Shown here piece by piece: positions 32,510-47,000 of a stretch of DNA of 64,000 nt. The DNA comes from Chrysaora quinquecirrha. Taxonomy: Eukaryota > Cnidaria > Scyphozoa > Semaeostomeae > Pelagiidae. The stretch is taken from positions 11,844,008 to 11,908,007 of the forward strand of contig JACTAT010000037.1 in assembly GCA_014526335.1 (NCBI GenBank). The letters are read 5' to 3'. A model generated the notes under the pieces. That model made no database searches and had not been told where the DNA came from. It saw only the letters and a list, made by a program, of their open reading frames with translations. Positions within the stretch are counted from its first letter, which is position 1, and the number at the start of each line of letters is the position of its first letter. The position numbers were made by a program, and so were the translations under genes.

Positions 32510-33910
32510 TAGGACAGATTTTATTTATTTTTTAAAATCGGCTATACTTAAATTTCTTCAGAACGGACGAAGTTGACGTCACTACGCCCGAAATGGCCCC
32601 TGGCAATTTTAGAATCCTTTTGTCATCAGGAACTATCCCAGAATAAAATTTGGAGTTTGGAAATATGCAAGATCGTTATAGAAATTGTCTATTAGTTGTC
32701 AAGTGCTGAATATGCATTTACCACAATTTTCTGAGCTCAAACTTTCTATGTATTTACAACTGTATTAAGCAAAACAAAGTTAAGCAATTAAATTTACACA
32801 AATGTAAATAAGTTTCTTACGTAAAGAGGAAAAGGCCGGGTTGCGTGGGATGACATGATATGGAAATAAATATGCATAAATTACAGTGCATCTTTGACTC
32901 TGTGCGATGACGTCCATACAAGCGGGATTACAGAGATGATACGTTTCATGAATGAAGAGAGCGGAAAAATGACGGAATGAATAAACTACCAGGAAGTAAA
33001 GGAGAAAGGGGCCGAAGATTTTTAATTTAACTACAATCATATAAGTAGAAGGATAGAGTTTTCGTCAGTTAACAAAAAAAACGAAGTTTGCACTCGCCCG
33101 CTGCATCAATTTCGGATTGACAACAGCGCAACAGTTATTTTACCTGTAGATGTTGTAAAAGCTATATGATACATCTAAAATATTAAGTAAAAGAAAAAAA
33201 GCAAAGAAGACAGCAAAAAGATTGTGGGAGAATCTTGCCTGTACCCCTTTCCACTAAGGGCCTCGTTTTCAAAATTTCCAGAAATGCCTTCATACGAAAA
33301 TCTGGACAGTCAGTCCACGCACTGTACAAGCAAACACAAGAAAATCGAACCTATGGCCTTGGTTGTAACGCTTGTTTTTTGAGGATACGATTACGCCCGA
33401 TGTCATATCGCAGCAAGAGTGTGGCAAAACTATATTTTATTCATTCAAAAGTTTACCTCTTTCATTTTAATCTACTATTGTTTATTTCTTATTCGACTTA
33501 TACCTTAAACATTACTTCATAACTGTCTTCCATTTTTAGTTTACTTTTACTTTGCTGTTAAATAGCTTCATTGGGTTAGTGTTGATTAGCTACTATTTGG
33601 GCGTGTATTAAAAAACCGGTTCTTTTTTCTGTATTTGTGTTTTTCGAAGCCGTTCTTCGAACAACGGCAGGTTTTGGAGATCTGAGACTGAAACTTTCGA
33701 GAGATCCTAGTTTTTAAAATTTGAAAGACACCTCCATTTTACAAGTTGTCAAGAGACATCCCACGAATGATTCTGGGGAGGACGGAAGCAAGAATTTTGG
33801 TGAGAGAACTGACCGACGTTTGAAACTTTTGAAAAGTCTTTGATTTTCAGAATCCCAGATTTTTTGAAAATCATGGATTCTGTTTTTGGAAGCTGAATCG
33901 CCTCCGACAG
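32510..33910. other. No gene recognised
   Basis: AT-rich, short frames only. An ORF at 33235-33522 (plus) has no recognisable motif. The missing 3' exons of the OTU gene were looked for here without success. Confidence 0.4.
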
Positions 33911-33911
33911 A

Positions 33912-34625
33912 TTCTGCAAAAGATGGCAGCCGCTTATTAAACGCACTGCATGATAGGAATATGCCCCACCCCTAGCTACGCACAGTTACAAAATGTACGT
34001 CTGTTCGTCTGAAAAGATAGGCCAAAAAACTGTGATAAAAGATATGAAATTTGATTCTTAGTTTTTAAACACTAATAAATTTGTCTGATTATCACGTGAA
34101 AAAACCATCTCTGCAAAATTATGTTTTAACATTCTTTGTAGCTGATGAGTTTGTTGGAAGCATTAAGATGAAGACAGAAAATGAAGTCAGATTCTCACAA
34201 AAAAGCTACAATCTTGGACAAAATATTCTTCCAAAACTTTTATTTTTGGAAAACCACATGGGAAGAGGTGGGTATAGAGTTGATTTTTCTATGCCTTTTC
34301 CAAGAAAATAGCTAACTTTAACTTTTTGCAAAGTATTTTGTCCATGATTGTAGAAACTCACAAATCACACAAGTCACTGATGCTGAATACCAAAAATAAA
34401 CATTTTTCAACAGACTATGTAAAAAAACTTTTTAAAAGACTTCTCTGAGAATTTCTCAATTTTGATTTGATTTCTTTACAACAGACTAAACTTTTCGCAG
34501 CTAAATCTGCCGGTCAGTGGGTCAAAACAAATTCTATCGGACGTACACTTTGTCGCTATGCATAGCTAAGGGCATAATCCTATCACGCATTGCGTGGAAT
34601 AAGCGGTCGCCATCTTTTGCGGAAT
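33912..34625. mobile_element. TIR element with about 90-bp ends
   Basis: The left end ATTCTGCAAAAGATGGCAGC and right end GCGACC/GGTCGCCATCTTTTGCGGAAT are inverted. The match continues inward for about 90 bp (CGCTTATT, TGATAGGA, TATGCCC, AGCTA, TACGTC). The interior has a 76-codon plus frame (34081-34311) of unknown nature. The target duplication was not resolved. Confidence 0.65.
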
Positions 34626-35028
34626 GGTCTATTGGGAAGAATTTTGAGGTTCAGAAGATAATGTCGTTCGACTTATTCCTTTAGTCGTTTTTATCGCTGT
34701 TGAGTTCATGAGCGTCTCTGTCTACGCATATTCAGGATTCAGAATGTATTGCAATCTTTGTATTTGTAGATTGTAGATTGCTTCACGGTTATGGAGTCTG
34801 CATACTCCCTATCCCAACTTATTGGTCAAGAAAGGTAAGCGCATCGAATTACAGCAGCCCTCATTCAGTAGGAAAGGTACCCTAACGAAAGATTCATGTC
34901 ACTTCCATTTTGTAAGTCTATATTCAATGAATTCAATTAAATAGCATGTTCAAAAAAAGATTTTTTCTGAACTTCATTTCGAATCTGCTGATTCGGAAAA
35001 CCTATAATAATAACAATAATAACTTAAC

Positions 35029-35090
35029 CTCGAGGTGTCCTCCCCATGCACTTGTTCCTTCAACGTCTTCACAATATTTGTAAAATTGAT
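35029..35090 (-). CDS. OTUD6B: OTUD6B-like exon 8
   Basis: Acceptor TTCTTTCAG and donor GAG/GTTAAG; 62 nt. It encodes (D)QFYKYCEDVEGTSAWGGHLE. WGG.LE is a conserved OTU strand just before the part containing the His. The following exon should begin in phase 0 to the left but was not identified. Confidence 0.9.
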
Positions 35091-38000
35091 CTGAAAGAAT
35101 TTTTTTGTTTGAGTTGAAATTATAATCCCTATTGACTAAGAAAATATAAAAAGATCGACTGATTGAAATTATTGAGCTTTTTGTACCAGGTGTATAAAGT
35201 TCCCCAGTGCTTGGATTTAACATAAACGGAAGATATTCCTCTTTATTGTCCCGCATTTGGTTTGCTGTGATTGAACGCAGCTCTTTCCATCCAAGCTAAA
35301 ACGAAGAAAAATAAGTTTTTTCTCGCTGGTCTTTCATAAGGTAAGACTCAATAACACAATACAATATACTTTAGACGCCTGACTCCGAAACGGGTACAAT
35401 ACAAGTTAACACAAAAAATACATCGTTACCATAGTATAGGGATTGTGTAACTGAATATAGTCTTGTACGCATCGACTCTCTTCTCATTCACTTTATCACA
35501 TCTGTCCCATTCAGTTTTGTTCTTTATCTTCGTCTTTCATTGAGCGGGTGCATCACAACAGTTTAAAAGCAATTTTACACATTGCTGTAGGCTTAGCTAC
35601 AACACTGATAAGGTGGCAACGTAAATCCGAATGTGATTTTCGGATGAATTACATGCAATACATTAAAATACAATATCTAATTTGCAAATTTCGCATGCAT
35701 CAATAGTTGGGAATACGAACCCTCCAAGTTATTGTTTGAAAACAAAAACGCCTTATTCAATGAGGCGGTAGGTAATTGCCCCTGAGTAGTTGTTAAGCCT
35801 GTCTTAGTAATCGAAAAATGGTCTGCTCGAGCTTGTCTTTTCTCATTGGAGGAAGGAGTGTGAATTTTCTTAGCTTATCTTATCAGTCTCTGTGTGACGT
35901 AATGTAGTCATTTGTGTGCATCGATTTGGTTTTTCCAGGCAGCTTTAACTCAGCTGTCGACAAAGGCCTAAGTAAACAAACAAGGGACTAGAGAAATGGT
36001 GCTCCCTGTTAGGAAGAGCAATCAAGATTAATTGGTGTCAATCGAAACGTCATGCGAGATGTATTCCTTGTCTTCCTTGAAAAATTCACTTAATTTTTCC
36101 TTCGAGTATACAAAAATTCTCAACCTACAATAATATAACAATTAATAAACCAGAATCCTTTAGAAGCCAAAAAAGGATCACAATTAGAGTTCAGAATAAA
36201 AATACAAAACAGTTTTTTAAATTTCTGAAAGTCCTTGTCACGTCATAAAAGACAACGAGGAAAGCCAAAACGTGGATGTCTTCCCAGAGGCAGAGAATTT
36301 TCAATAACAATCTGACTTTCAACCTTACTTTGAATTTTATTGAATACATAATCTACTATTTTTGTTAATAATGACAGTTTCCGCGCAAATTTTTTTCTCA
36401 AAATAAGAATTTTTACGATGATCATGATGTGATGCATTTGTATAAGTTTTGTAAAATCGAACTCATTATATATCTATCGAAAGCTCTTAGTCATGAGAAT
36501 ACATATTCGCCCTTATCAACCTCTTTCGATGTACTAGTATAGAGATATTGCAGTCAAAAAGCAAAAATGCACTTTGATGACGTCATCGAAAAGTCCAACT
36601 TCCGGTCAAAATTGCAAAGGGCCCATCTCGGATTTCGAATCAGCGCTTTCGATTTACCCTCAATGTGTAAAAAATTTAAAGTTAGGTTGAAATTCAGATT
36701 GTTATTGAAAATTACCTGCCTACTATCTTACCGAGGTAAAAATTATTCAGGAGTAGGAAACACCCCATCAAAAACGATAAATTGAAGTCTTGGAAGAAAA
36801 GGAGCAAAGAGAACCAGGCTTTCAGTGACGTATTAGATATTTTTTAACAATTTGGAGGTAAATGTCTAGTTGTTCTTGCATTCAGCAACATTTTCTATAA
36901 GGAAATATGCTGGTCAGTAATTTGTTAAGCGATTGACCTCAACATAGGACTTCAGAGATTAATTTTGTAATTAGCCTTTACGTTTTAAACTAGCAAAACT
37001 GACTAAGTATTGCCTTAGAAAATGGCGTTACAAATTACAAAAAATTCAGATAGAAAAACTTACATTATGTCCATAATTCGAAAGCTGATCAGCGATTGCA
37101 TTATACAAGCTAGAAAATTAAAAAAATATAACTGTAACTAAATTGGTCACCATGATCAAGCCATGTGTGACGAATGAAACAAGATCGCGATTGGAAGAAA
37201 AGAATTGCCACTAATTTCTGTCCTCTTCCCGCTTGTTCAATCTGATTCCAACTCAAACAACATAAACCATCAATAATATAAAGGTCGCATGGTGTACTCA
37301 AAATTGGTCCCCATATTGTTTCCCCTGACTGCCACCTACTCCAGCTTTACCTCTGAACAGCTCTGGTGCTTTTATAATCCACCTTTAAAAGCTGCGAAGA
37401 TCAGCGGAAATATCATAGAACATACTTAATGACTAAGGCAGATTTTATATCTAAATGGGATAAAAATGCACCCATTAGAAAAGTGAACCTAAATTGGTAA
37501 TCTGCTGTAGACACCAACTTCTCTTACTTGTTAGGAAATGTTTCAACGATGTTGAGTGGAAACAGTTTCGTGTTGTCGTAGGAAATGACCTCACATTTTG
37601 TATTCCACCTTACAGATCAAACAAAACCGAGCTTTGCAGAGGGTTTGAAATTCTTTACACTCTGACCAGATAGCCCTCTTTTGTCTAACAGGCAACTAAA
37701 AATGAATTCAATATGTACTCACCAGTTTCCATCTGCAGCAATCTGAAATTGAAACAAAACTCAGAAAATAGCAAGACAAATGTCTTTTGACCGATATATG
37801 AATACGATGATAAACAACGTCTGCTAATTAATCACCAGTTCCTTGGAAATTACTGTAAGAAGGCATTCGGGAAAAGGCTGTTCAGTGCATTCTATCTACA
37901 ATCTTGATTATGTCGTATGTCGTACTTCTAAGGCTTAATTCATACGTCAACTTATGTCGAACTTATGTCGAGTCAAATCAAATTATTTAATTAAATCTAA

Positions 38001-41000
38001 GATAAATCCATGATAAATCTATCGTCTGAATTCAAGTGATAAACTTGACTCAAATCTGACTCAAGTTTATGATGCTCTGTTAGATGATCTAACACAAATG
38101 CGACGTGGGTTCATACGATGGATTTCTGTCGAGTCAAATTCAATTGATTTCAGTTCTGGTCCGCTGTTTGTCCTATCACCTAGCTTTGAGCATGCGTATT
38201 AGAGTTAAAAAAAGTGCGCGCTTTTCGTGTGTGGCCTTTATTATTTGCACCTTGAAGAAAATATGGCGACATCTGTTGGTGACTACGACATTGAGGAAGA
38301 ATTCGACTTAGATAGCAATGACGGGATTTCCGCAGCACAATGTTCTAAAAGTCGCGTAATATTTAAAGATTTCATTAATATTTTTGCAAAAGAGCAAGAG
38401 GAGGAAGAAGACGAGGTAGAAGACAGGGAGCGCGAAGCGCGGGAGGCGAAACGCCCAGTGGACAGTTTTCTTATGTGTGATGCAGAGGACTGGGTCGGGG
38501 CGGGAAAACTAGAATAGAAATTGCGAATGGCGTCTTGCGTTCTTCGTGTTCTGCCACATTTTGCGTACTGAATCATAAAGGTTTGAAATTCAAATTCATG
38601 TTGCATTCATTTAAAAAAACCTTAGAAATTAATAGACTGTCTCTCTCTGATAACCGTATGTCGGTTTTTTATTATAACGTTCTTTGTTTGTGAGTATTTT
38701 GATTACTTTTTGCACAGTATCTTTGATATAAATACAAAAACAACAAGATACAAAAACAAGGCCAGAGTCCACAAGAAACGATTCAGATGTCTTCCTCTCT
38801 CAATATCTCGCAAGCGGCAAAATATGGCAAAAAAAGTTTTAACACATAGACTGACCATGCATGAGGTAACATTTTTATGCTGAAAGCGCAAACATTCTTT
38901 AACATTCCTGAGAGAAAATTGAAAGCCGCCTGCAGCTAAGAGTTTTGTTGTAGCTTAGGCCAACGTCTCACCGTCGTACTAAATGGGTTAAAATTCGAAT
39001 AAATGTAGTTTTACAATTGTTAAACTTGCCTAAAAATCAAAAGAAAAGCATAATAAACAGCCAGTCAAAAAACTTACCTTTCCCAGATTTAGAGTGGAAA
39101 CAGTAGTAACATAATATCACCCTTCAATTTTACTGGGTCAAAAATTTCACGACACAGCTCGATTTCGCCTCGAAGCGCAATTCGAATTTTGCATCACACA
39201 TCAGAAAACCGCATTTCATTGGTCGTTTCGCCTCCCGCGCTTCGCGCTCCCTGGTAGAAGAAGATGAATGCATTGATGAATCTTGCGCGTCAGCTTCATC
39301 GAAGTCAGATAGATCTGCCAGGCAAAAAGGCAAGAAAGCCGGAAGAAAGGCCAAGTGGAGTGCATCTTGCACAGATGATTTGGTCGATATAATCTGCAAC
39401 GACGAAACGGCAAAATATTTTGAGCGAGTACCAGCGCAGTGTTGAAAAAAGTAGGCATCAGACATCAGATCAAAACAAACTAAGAAACCGTCACCATGTC
39501 AACAACGCAATGTCTACTACCCAGACGCCTGTGTAATTTATCTTCTTCTACGTGTTTAATCAACTACTTCAATAATGAAGGCTCTGTTGATGTATAAAAA
39601 AAAAATTAAAATAAAAGAAGATTAAATTGCTAGAGAGGAAGAAAAGATATTGATTAATAGGTTTGGCAACTGAGCAGCAATAATGGCACAATTGCAATTG
39701 GTGAGTTAAACCTATGGGTTATGCAATTGTGATAGGTTATACTCATGGGTCATTGCAACACATTGGCTCACATCTTGGTATTTGTTTCCCTGTGGCTCAA
39801 GAATTAAATCTGACACAAATTCGACGTCTGAATTCAACTCAAACTTTGGTCGCGTTTATGTTGGACTCAATAGCAATTAGATTTAACTCGACATAAGTTC
39901 GACTTATGAATTAAGCCTAAGATGTGTTCTCAATTTCAAGTTGAATGTTGCTTCCTCTGCAAGGAGAAACTTGGACAGGGCTAAGAAATCATGATAATGT
40001 TGACCCACGACTGGCTCTCAAATAGAGTCAAAAGGGATATGACAAATTCTATTGTTTTCCCTTCAAGCAAGATCAAGACACACATAATTCAAAAACAATA
40101 TTTTCTGCATTATTCTCACAAAGCACCCTACCTCTTTAATCGTCAAACGACGTTTGAACAGCATGGAAGTCAACTGTTCTGCTTCTGTGTTTCTCAAACT
40201 ATTTCTGTTATCGATTTCAGCTTGGGCGATTCTCTTCTCTCTTTCCTTGTCTTCTTCCAGCTTGCGTTCCTTTGAAAAAAATGGACACGTTACGGACACG
40301 AATTCATTTGCGTTGGCTATTAAATTCTGGCAAAGCTATCTATATTTTATTGAATTGATATATGCTTAAAATTAGTACCCAGTGATTTACAAGATTTACA
40401 CGAGTTTAAGTGACTAAATCTCTATGATTTTAAGTGCGTTTAAATTTGTCCTTTAAGTCCAACATCATACTAAAAGAAGTAAAAGAGATACAGAGGTAAA
40501 ATAGTGCTGCTAGCTTCTTGAAAATGAGAAAGGAAGAAGGAAAAAGAGGAAAGGAAAGGAAAGAAAGGGAAGAAGGATTTAATTACCCTTTAATCCATAA
40601 ACAGTATAAATGTTGGTGATTAAAACCATTGCAGAAAGTTTCCCTCACACTTCCGTCCATTTGTCATGCAGGAAGTGCAGAGTCGTCGTGTAGTAAATTT
40701 TCTAATAAATATTTTTCCACAGACTGAGCACAAACCTCCATTGAACATAACAGAAGATAAAAGTAACCTATAAGCATAGGACACGGCAGTTTACTGGAAT
40801 ACTCTTATTCCAGCAGCAAATGATTTGCTCAATGCCATTCATCAAGGCCAACCCGTTGTTTATCAGGGGCACAAAGGAAAAGACATGGCAAAGTTAACAA
40901 CTGATGAAGTTGAATTAAAAAAGATCGATGAAAATTGAAGGAACTTCCTTGACGGTACGTATTTTCACCTGAGTATACACAGACACCTGAAAGAAACATA

Positions 41001-44000
41001 CAAGCTTGTCTCTGAAAGTGTATACTGGATCTATGATACATTTAATCACAGTATCTTGGTGGATACACGTGTCGGGAAGATGATTTGAAATGTCTCTTGA
41101 GCTGCAATTATGTTGGGGCTCAAGATTATCGGCATTTTCATTTGGGTCAGAGTTATGAACAGCTCCAAGATGAAGCTGCAATGTGGGGACTAAATATGAC
41201 AGACCTAGCAAAATTTTCGGACACAAGATTTGCTAATAGTCAAAGAACTGTGTACTAGAGCAATCATCACACGTTTGGGGATCGCAGAATCTGAGGCAGC
41301 GGGGAATCCCACAACCGTGATGGTTGAAAATACGGATACAACCACTCAAATCATGGCAAGCCAATATTAAATAGCATTTAAAAAATAAATCTTCTGCCGC
41401 ATGAGAGAATGGACAAGTTTTCCGCAGCTGTAGACAAACTTGAGTTGATGTCTGAAAGCATTAACAATTGACAACGCGAGGAAGACAAGAAAAAACAAAC
41501 AAAAATGCGAAATGCATGTGGCCCTTTTATCATGAGGATGTTAATTCTATTCCAGAAAAAAATGTCATTGAAAGGGCTCTAATCGTCGAGGCATATTTTA
41601 TTAATTGACATTTTATTCAATAAATAAAAAAATTTAGTGCTATTCTTCAGTATTGAAGCAAAAAGATCGAGAAAGATCGCTTGTCGGTTTACTTATGGTT
41701 CCGCAGTACCTTCATTGTTGCTAAGGCGTTGTAATGCACACTTTTTGATCACGTAACTGAAAAAAACCGAAAAATAACCTACAACAATAGGCTTCCAGAC
41801 CAGTGTTTATTCTATGGACTATGATTCAATTCAAGGAGGCAATAAACGGAAAATAAGCATCATGCAGGACTTCATAATCATTAACAAGCTTCTTACAGGA
41901 CAGCGGGGCAGACTACGGGGCTCGGGCCAGCAATGATAAGATTTTTCGATATAACTTATGTGTTGGTACTCCATACGGTTGAAACCCAGACTGCCTAAAC
42001 TGCTCTAATCCCATTCGATTATTATCACCGAATGAATCTGAGTCAATAATGACGTTAAGGAAAAAAATTTTCACTGACTTTCCTTCTCTGAGATTTGCTT
42101 TTCTTTTGCTTTCCACAACTTCTTTCTTCTAAATCAGTGGCATCTATTTTTTCGCATATTCTGCCAACGCTTGCTTGAGCAATTTCCTGAAACAATCAAT
42201 GTTATGTTTAGCTGTTGCATGAACCTTAGCTTACACCTGTCTTTAAAACACGGAATATGGAATGACGGGATGGAATGATGGAATGGAATAAGTCAATATT
42301 TATTAAATAGTTCCAATTTCACCAGATAAATCACTACTTTGCCTTAGTGACAGATGAAATTACAGGTAAATGGCGTTAAATCACGAAGAATGATTTGGTT
42401 ACTCGTTTTATAGCACCATTCCATGTTTTTTCGAACGATTCTGTGTCTTCTAAAACGATCCTGTGTTTTTTAAAACGATTTCGTGCTTCTGTAAACGATT
42501 CCATAGATTTTAAAAACTATTCCATCAAATCCTGTGGCATTCCCCCCTGTTTTCAAAGTGATTGTCGGAAATAGCGTGCAATCAATTCGTTGTTTTATCT
42601 GCTCTGAACTTCAACATGTGTGTTGCCCTTCCCTGTGTTTCTTTCTGAGATTTCTTTGAAATAAATGGATAAATCATTTAGAGATTCAAAAATTAAACCT
42701 AAAAACCCCCCTAAAGACGATAGGACGTGGCAGTTCTGGTACAGTTTATCGTGGTATATTATGACGTCCTATGACGGCCCTTCTTCCTTTAGCAGTGCTC
42801 CTTCTTGGTCTACAAATTTTTTCTACGTTTTATTTCAACTTTGCAAACAGCTTTTATCATTTGGTTTGAAAGACACTGGGTTGCGACACCCCCTCAATAT
42901 TTCGAATCTACTGTAATCACTATCAGTGAAGGACAAGATAGTGATCGAAAAAGAAATTAAGTTCGATAACAATAGTAGTCTGCAATCACGTGAACCAGAC
43001 AACTTTAAAAGCTCGAATTAAGGGATTCTCGAGAACCTGCACGTTTAAGTACGCTCGTGAGCCCCATGTATTAATCTTTTCTTCAAACAATTTGGTTGAC
43101 GATTCGGTGCAGTACAACCGAGTACAACACCCGTAGTGCAGGCATTTAAATACCAGGGCCAGTTTTTGCTGTTCGCCTTATCACTGTTCGCTTTTGCTGT
43201 AGATTGTCGCTATAAAGAGACTATACAATAAAAAATAGTCATATCCTTTACTTCTTGTCCATTACAATAAATATATCCCTGATTTTCGCGTAAATTTGTT
43301 AAAGGTGGTTTATGCAACTGAGAATAAGTCAAAGTAGAACCTAGTTAAACGAAATACAACGCTTCCTCTAATGGTTCTTGAAATTGCTCTATAGCTCATT
43401 TTTGACACACCAGAGCGTGGATTATCTGCGCGGAATTAAATGAAATTATGCAGACACTTTTTTCGTTCGCGATTTCTTTGTGCGTATCCTTCTCTCTTCA
43501 TTTGATTTGGCCAGTGTTATATGAGAAAATGAGGCTTTTTTAGAAATAAGATATGGGGTAAGCTAGTTTCATGATTAATACAAGAAAAAAACATAATCTC
43601 CGAATTGTAACGCAATAACTCCGTGACCTTACTATAAAGTGACAAAAAAGCAGAAACGTTAATTTTCATCACCTGTCCAAATACATTCCCCAATGCCTCG
43701 CTAGACCCTTGTATTAATCACTCAAATTGTTGGGTTAGGACTGAGCAGAATCTGAGCCTGCGCAATTGAACACATTATCAAAATTATCATTTAACCGCTA
43801 TTATCATTCAAAATTATCATTTAACCGCCCTTTAATACTTTCTCAGGAAGCTGGCCGTTAGTGCATTGGCCAATGCTGCCTGACCAAATATCACGTTAAG
43901 GTTGTTGATTGAATAAGAAATTAACTTTCGGGCCACAGAACACCTTGGTTATCCTAGCCAATCACATAGCTACCTCTAAAGGCTTGAACTTGACTTTCCA

Positions 44001-47000
44001 ACAAACTATGCGCTTCTTGATGGCAACTTTCACCAGATTGCGAAGCGAGGCAGAGATTTTCACAACACTGTGAATCAATTTAGGAAACAAATATGGTAAC
44101 GCGTACTACTTTTCTTTATTTGAGGATTGTTCTTTGGCTGTTATTGTTTGCTTTTCGGACTGTTGGGATTTCCTTTTATTTCGCTTCTTTTTCCTCTCTT
44201 TCTCCTTTTTGGATTGTTCCCTTTCTTCTTCAGTTTGCACATTTTGTCGAATGTCCTCAGTGACAATAGCTGCCTTTTGTTCTATTTTCATTAACTGAAA
44301 TTGAATGGTTTTGAAAACTAATCAAGGATTCTGTTATCAACTGAAAATTTTCCTTGAGAAGGATTCGATTATTTTCTTGCTCAATTTGAATTATTTTCTG
44401 GGATTCCATAAATGAAGCTGCAATTTTGGCAAAACTGTCATGAATACTAAGATCTTCAGAGGAGAATCAATTGGGTGAGGCCTGAGCCTGTGGCTAGAGA
44501 TTAGAATCAGCTTCAATAGGCTCCGTCTGGGCGGCCATAAATGAGTATTGACCATTACTGGAGGAGGCTTGCAATATTTTTGGCTCATTCACAATTTTTC
44601 TTTTAATCAATACATACGTTGTCCACTTGAAAGCTGTTGATGCCATCTTTTATGAGGTTTTCCAGGACAGTATTTGCCTCTTCCTCCGTTAGGCCCAAAA
44701 GCGTGCAGGCATCCAGAAGCATGAAATCTTTGTCTGGCTTCCTTCTCTTGAAATTTTTTATTTTGTCGAGAGTATTTAACAGGATTACTGTTCAACACTT
44801 GGATTACCTAACATTTTAAATTTAATTTTACCGTCAATCGTCCAGACCTTCTCAACTCTTAAAAAATATTTACGGTCATAGATATAATTAACCAATTTCT
44901 TCATCCCTTGCGCCAGATCTTCTTTGATATTAATGTTTTTGGCTTCCTTTTTCTTACGCATCACCCTTACCTTCGTTTTGTGGGAGAGGAACTTAACCAA
45001 TATGGCACGCGTTTCATCTTTTTGTACTCTACCAGCTCTGTGGACGATTTCGATTTCTTCAGGCTTGACTTCGACCCCGATCTCTTCTTTTAAAACATTT
45101 ATGCACAACTCTTCGCAGTTTTCAGACTCTTCTTCTTTAACGTCAAATATGCGAATTGATGTTTTTCGGCTGTACTGTTCCTGTTTATCCAATAAAAAAT
45201 CCAAGTCCGTCAACCTTCTACCATTATCAGCAACATCATCTTTTATAAGATTAAGCTCGTGCTCGAAATTGGCTTGTTTTGTGCTCAAGTAGCAAATGTC
45301 TGTTTTCACCCTTTCCATATCTGCCTCAATTGAGCTGAGACGAGGGAGCAGTTGCATTGCATGACAGTTGCATGACAGTTTGCATTGCAATGTCAAAGTG
45401 GTTTAATTAGCATCAAACCAAAGTGAAGAAGTATAAAACGAAATGAGCTTACATCACACACCCACTCTCAACCAAACTGCCATAACGAGCGCTGCATAAC
45501 TTTCGCACCTGATATTCTCAAGCCTTTTTCAAGGATGAACTTGCTCATTGATGTAGACAGCCTAACCTGCTGCACATGGCCGTGTGCAAACAACCGGTCA
45601 TGCAGAAAAAACAGGTACTGAAATGCTGAATACTGCATAATTGTCCCAAATGGCTCGCCTGAGCCATATAAAGGGATGCATTTGCTAATTTATGTAGACA
45701 GCTTCACCTGCTGCAAACGCTTGCGTGCAAACAACAGGTACTGAAATGCTGAATACTGCATAATTGTCCCAAATGGCTCACCTGAGCCATATAAAGGGAT
45801 GCATATGCTAATTGATGAAGACAGCTTCACCTGCTGCAAACGCTTGCGTGCAAACAACAGGTATTGAAATGCTGAATACTGCATAATTGTCCCAAATGGC
45901 TCGCCTAAGCCATATAAAGGGATGCAATTGCTAATTGATGTAGACAGCTTCACCTGCTGCAAACACTTGCGTGCAAACAACAGGTACTGAAATGCTGAAT
46001 ACTGCATAATTGTCCCAGATGGCTCCCCTGAGCCATATAAAGGGATGTACTTGCTAATTGATGTGGACAGCTTAACCCGCTGCATATGGCCGTGTGCATA
46101 TAACAGCTATCGCAATGCTGAATGCCGATTGTCCAAAATTGCTTGCTTGAGACAAACGCCAAGACGCACTTGCTTACCAATGTAGACAGTGTTTGCTAAC
46201 CCAGTGCACATTCTTGTGTGCAAGCGACAGGAGCTGCCATGCCAACCGCTGCATAACTGTTGCAAAGGGCATGCTTGAGGGTCCCAATAGGAGGGTCCCA
46301 ATCACTTATCGAAGTAGACAGCTCAGCCTGCGGCCCCTGCTTGTGATCAGGCCTGAACAAAGCAAGCTACAGAAGAAATGCAATCAGAGAATATTATCAT
46401 GCTGAACTGAGAAGAATTGAGGAATAAAAACGAGATGAAGTTCACTCATTGCAGCAGCAGCAGATCCAAAGGGAGCAAATCACGGTGCCAGAACCAAAAG
46501 CAGCCAAGCAACTCTCACCTGCATCATCCATCGTGGCCCCAAATCAACATCAAAGCAACAGGAGACAAGAACCTAGTGCAGCTCAGAACCAAGTCCTCCC
46601 TATGCCAACTCTGCAAGAACCAGGTATGAGCTTGCTTCGCGATGAGTCATACTCTAAGCAAAGAAGCTCCCTCTACTCCCGGCAAAAATGTATAAAAGCC
46701 CTCCAAGCCAAAGAATATGTTGATTTCAACAACCTTCTTCCTCAGTCGCTCTATGACATCGCGCAGCAGCAATAAACATTTTACCTGCAAAGATACCAGT
46801 TCAGGGCATACTATCTAATTGGCCGACAGCTGTGATACCAGTGGTACGCAGTCACCCTAGACAGGGAATTTTTCCAAAAAACCTAAGGAGCTACCTAACC
46901 TCAACTTTGAAAGTTGTTTTTAACTAAATCGAATACGGAGATTACGAATCTGCTTTGGGCATTTTGGGATAGGGCCTCAAAATCACGTGACCGATGACGT

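Larger units (their letters stand above)
37932..39917 (+). mobile_element. PIF/Harbinger-type element in OTU intron 4
   Basis: The ends GGCTTAATTCATA and TATGAATTAAGCC are inverted repeats. The outer parts continue with GTCGAACTTATGTCGAGT words, one of them duplicated on the left. Each end is flanked by TAA (37929-37931 and 39918-39920), the 3-bp TWA target duplication of PIF/Harbinger elements. It carries a Myb/SANT-like ORF, the accessory protein of that superfamily, but no DDE transposase. Without the nested hAT MITE it would be about 1.15 kb. Confidence 0.8.

Noticed and set aside
39130..39465. 111-codon minus frame
   Set aside because: It is antisense to the second half of the Myb/SANT-like ORF and crosses the hAT MITE border.
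45690..46085. 131-codon minus frame with internal repeats
   Set aside because: It is produced by the 123-bp tandem array; repeats in the protein follow the DNA period and there is no domain.
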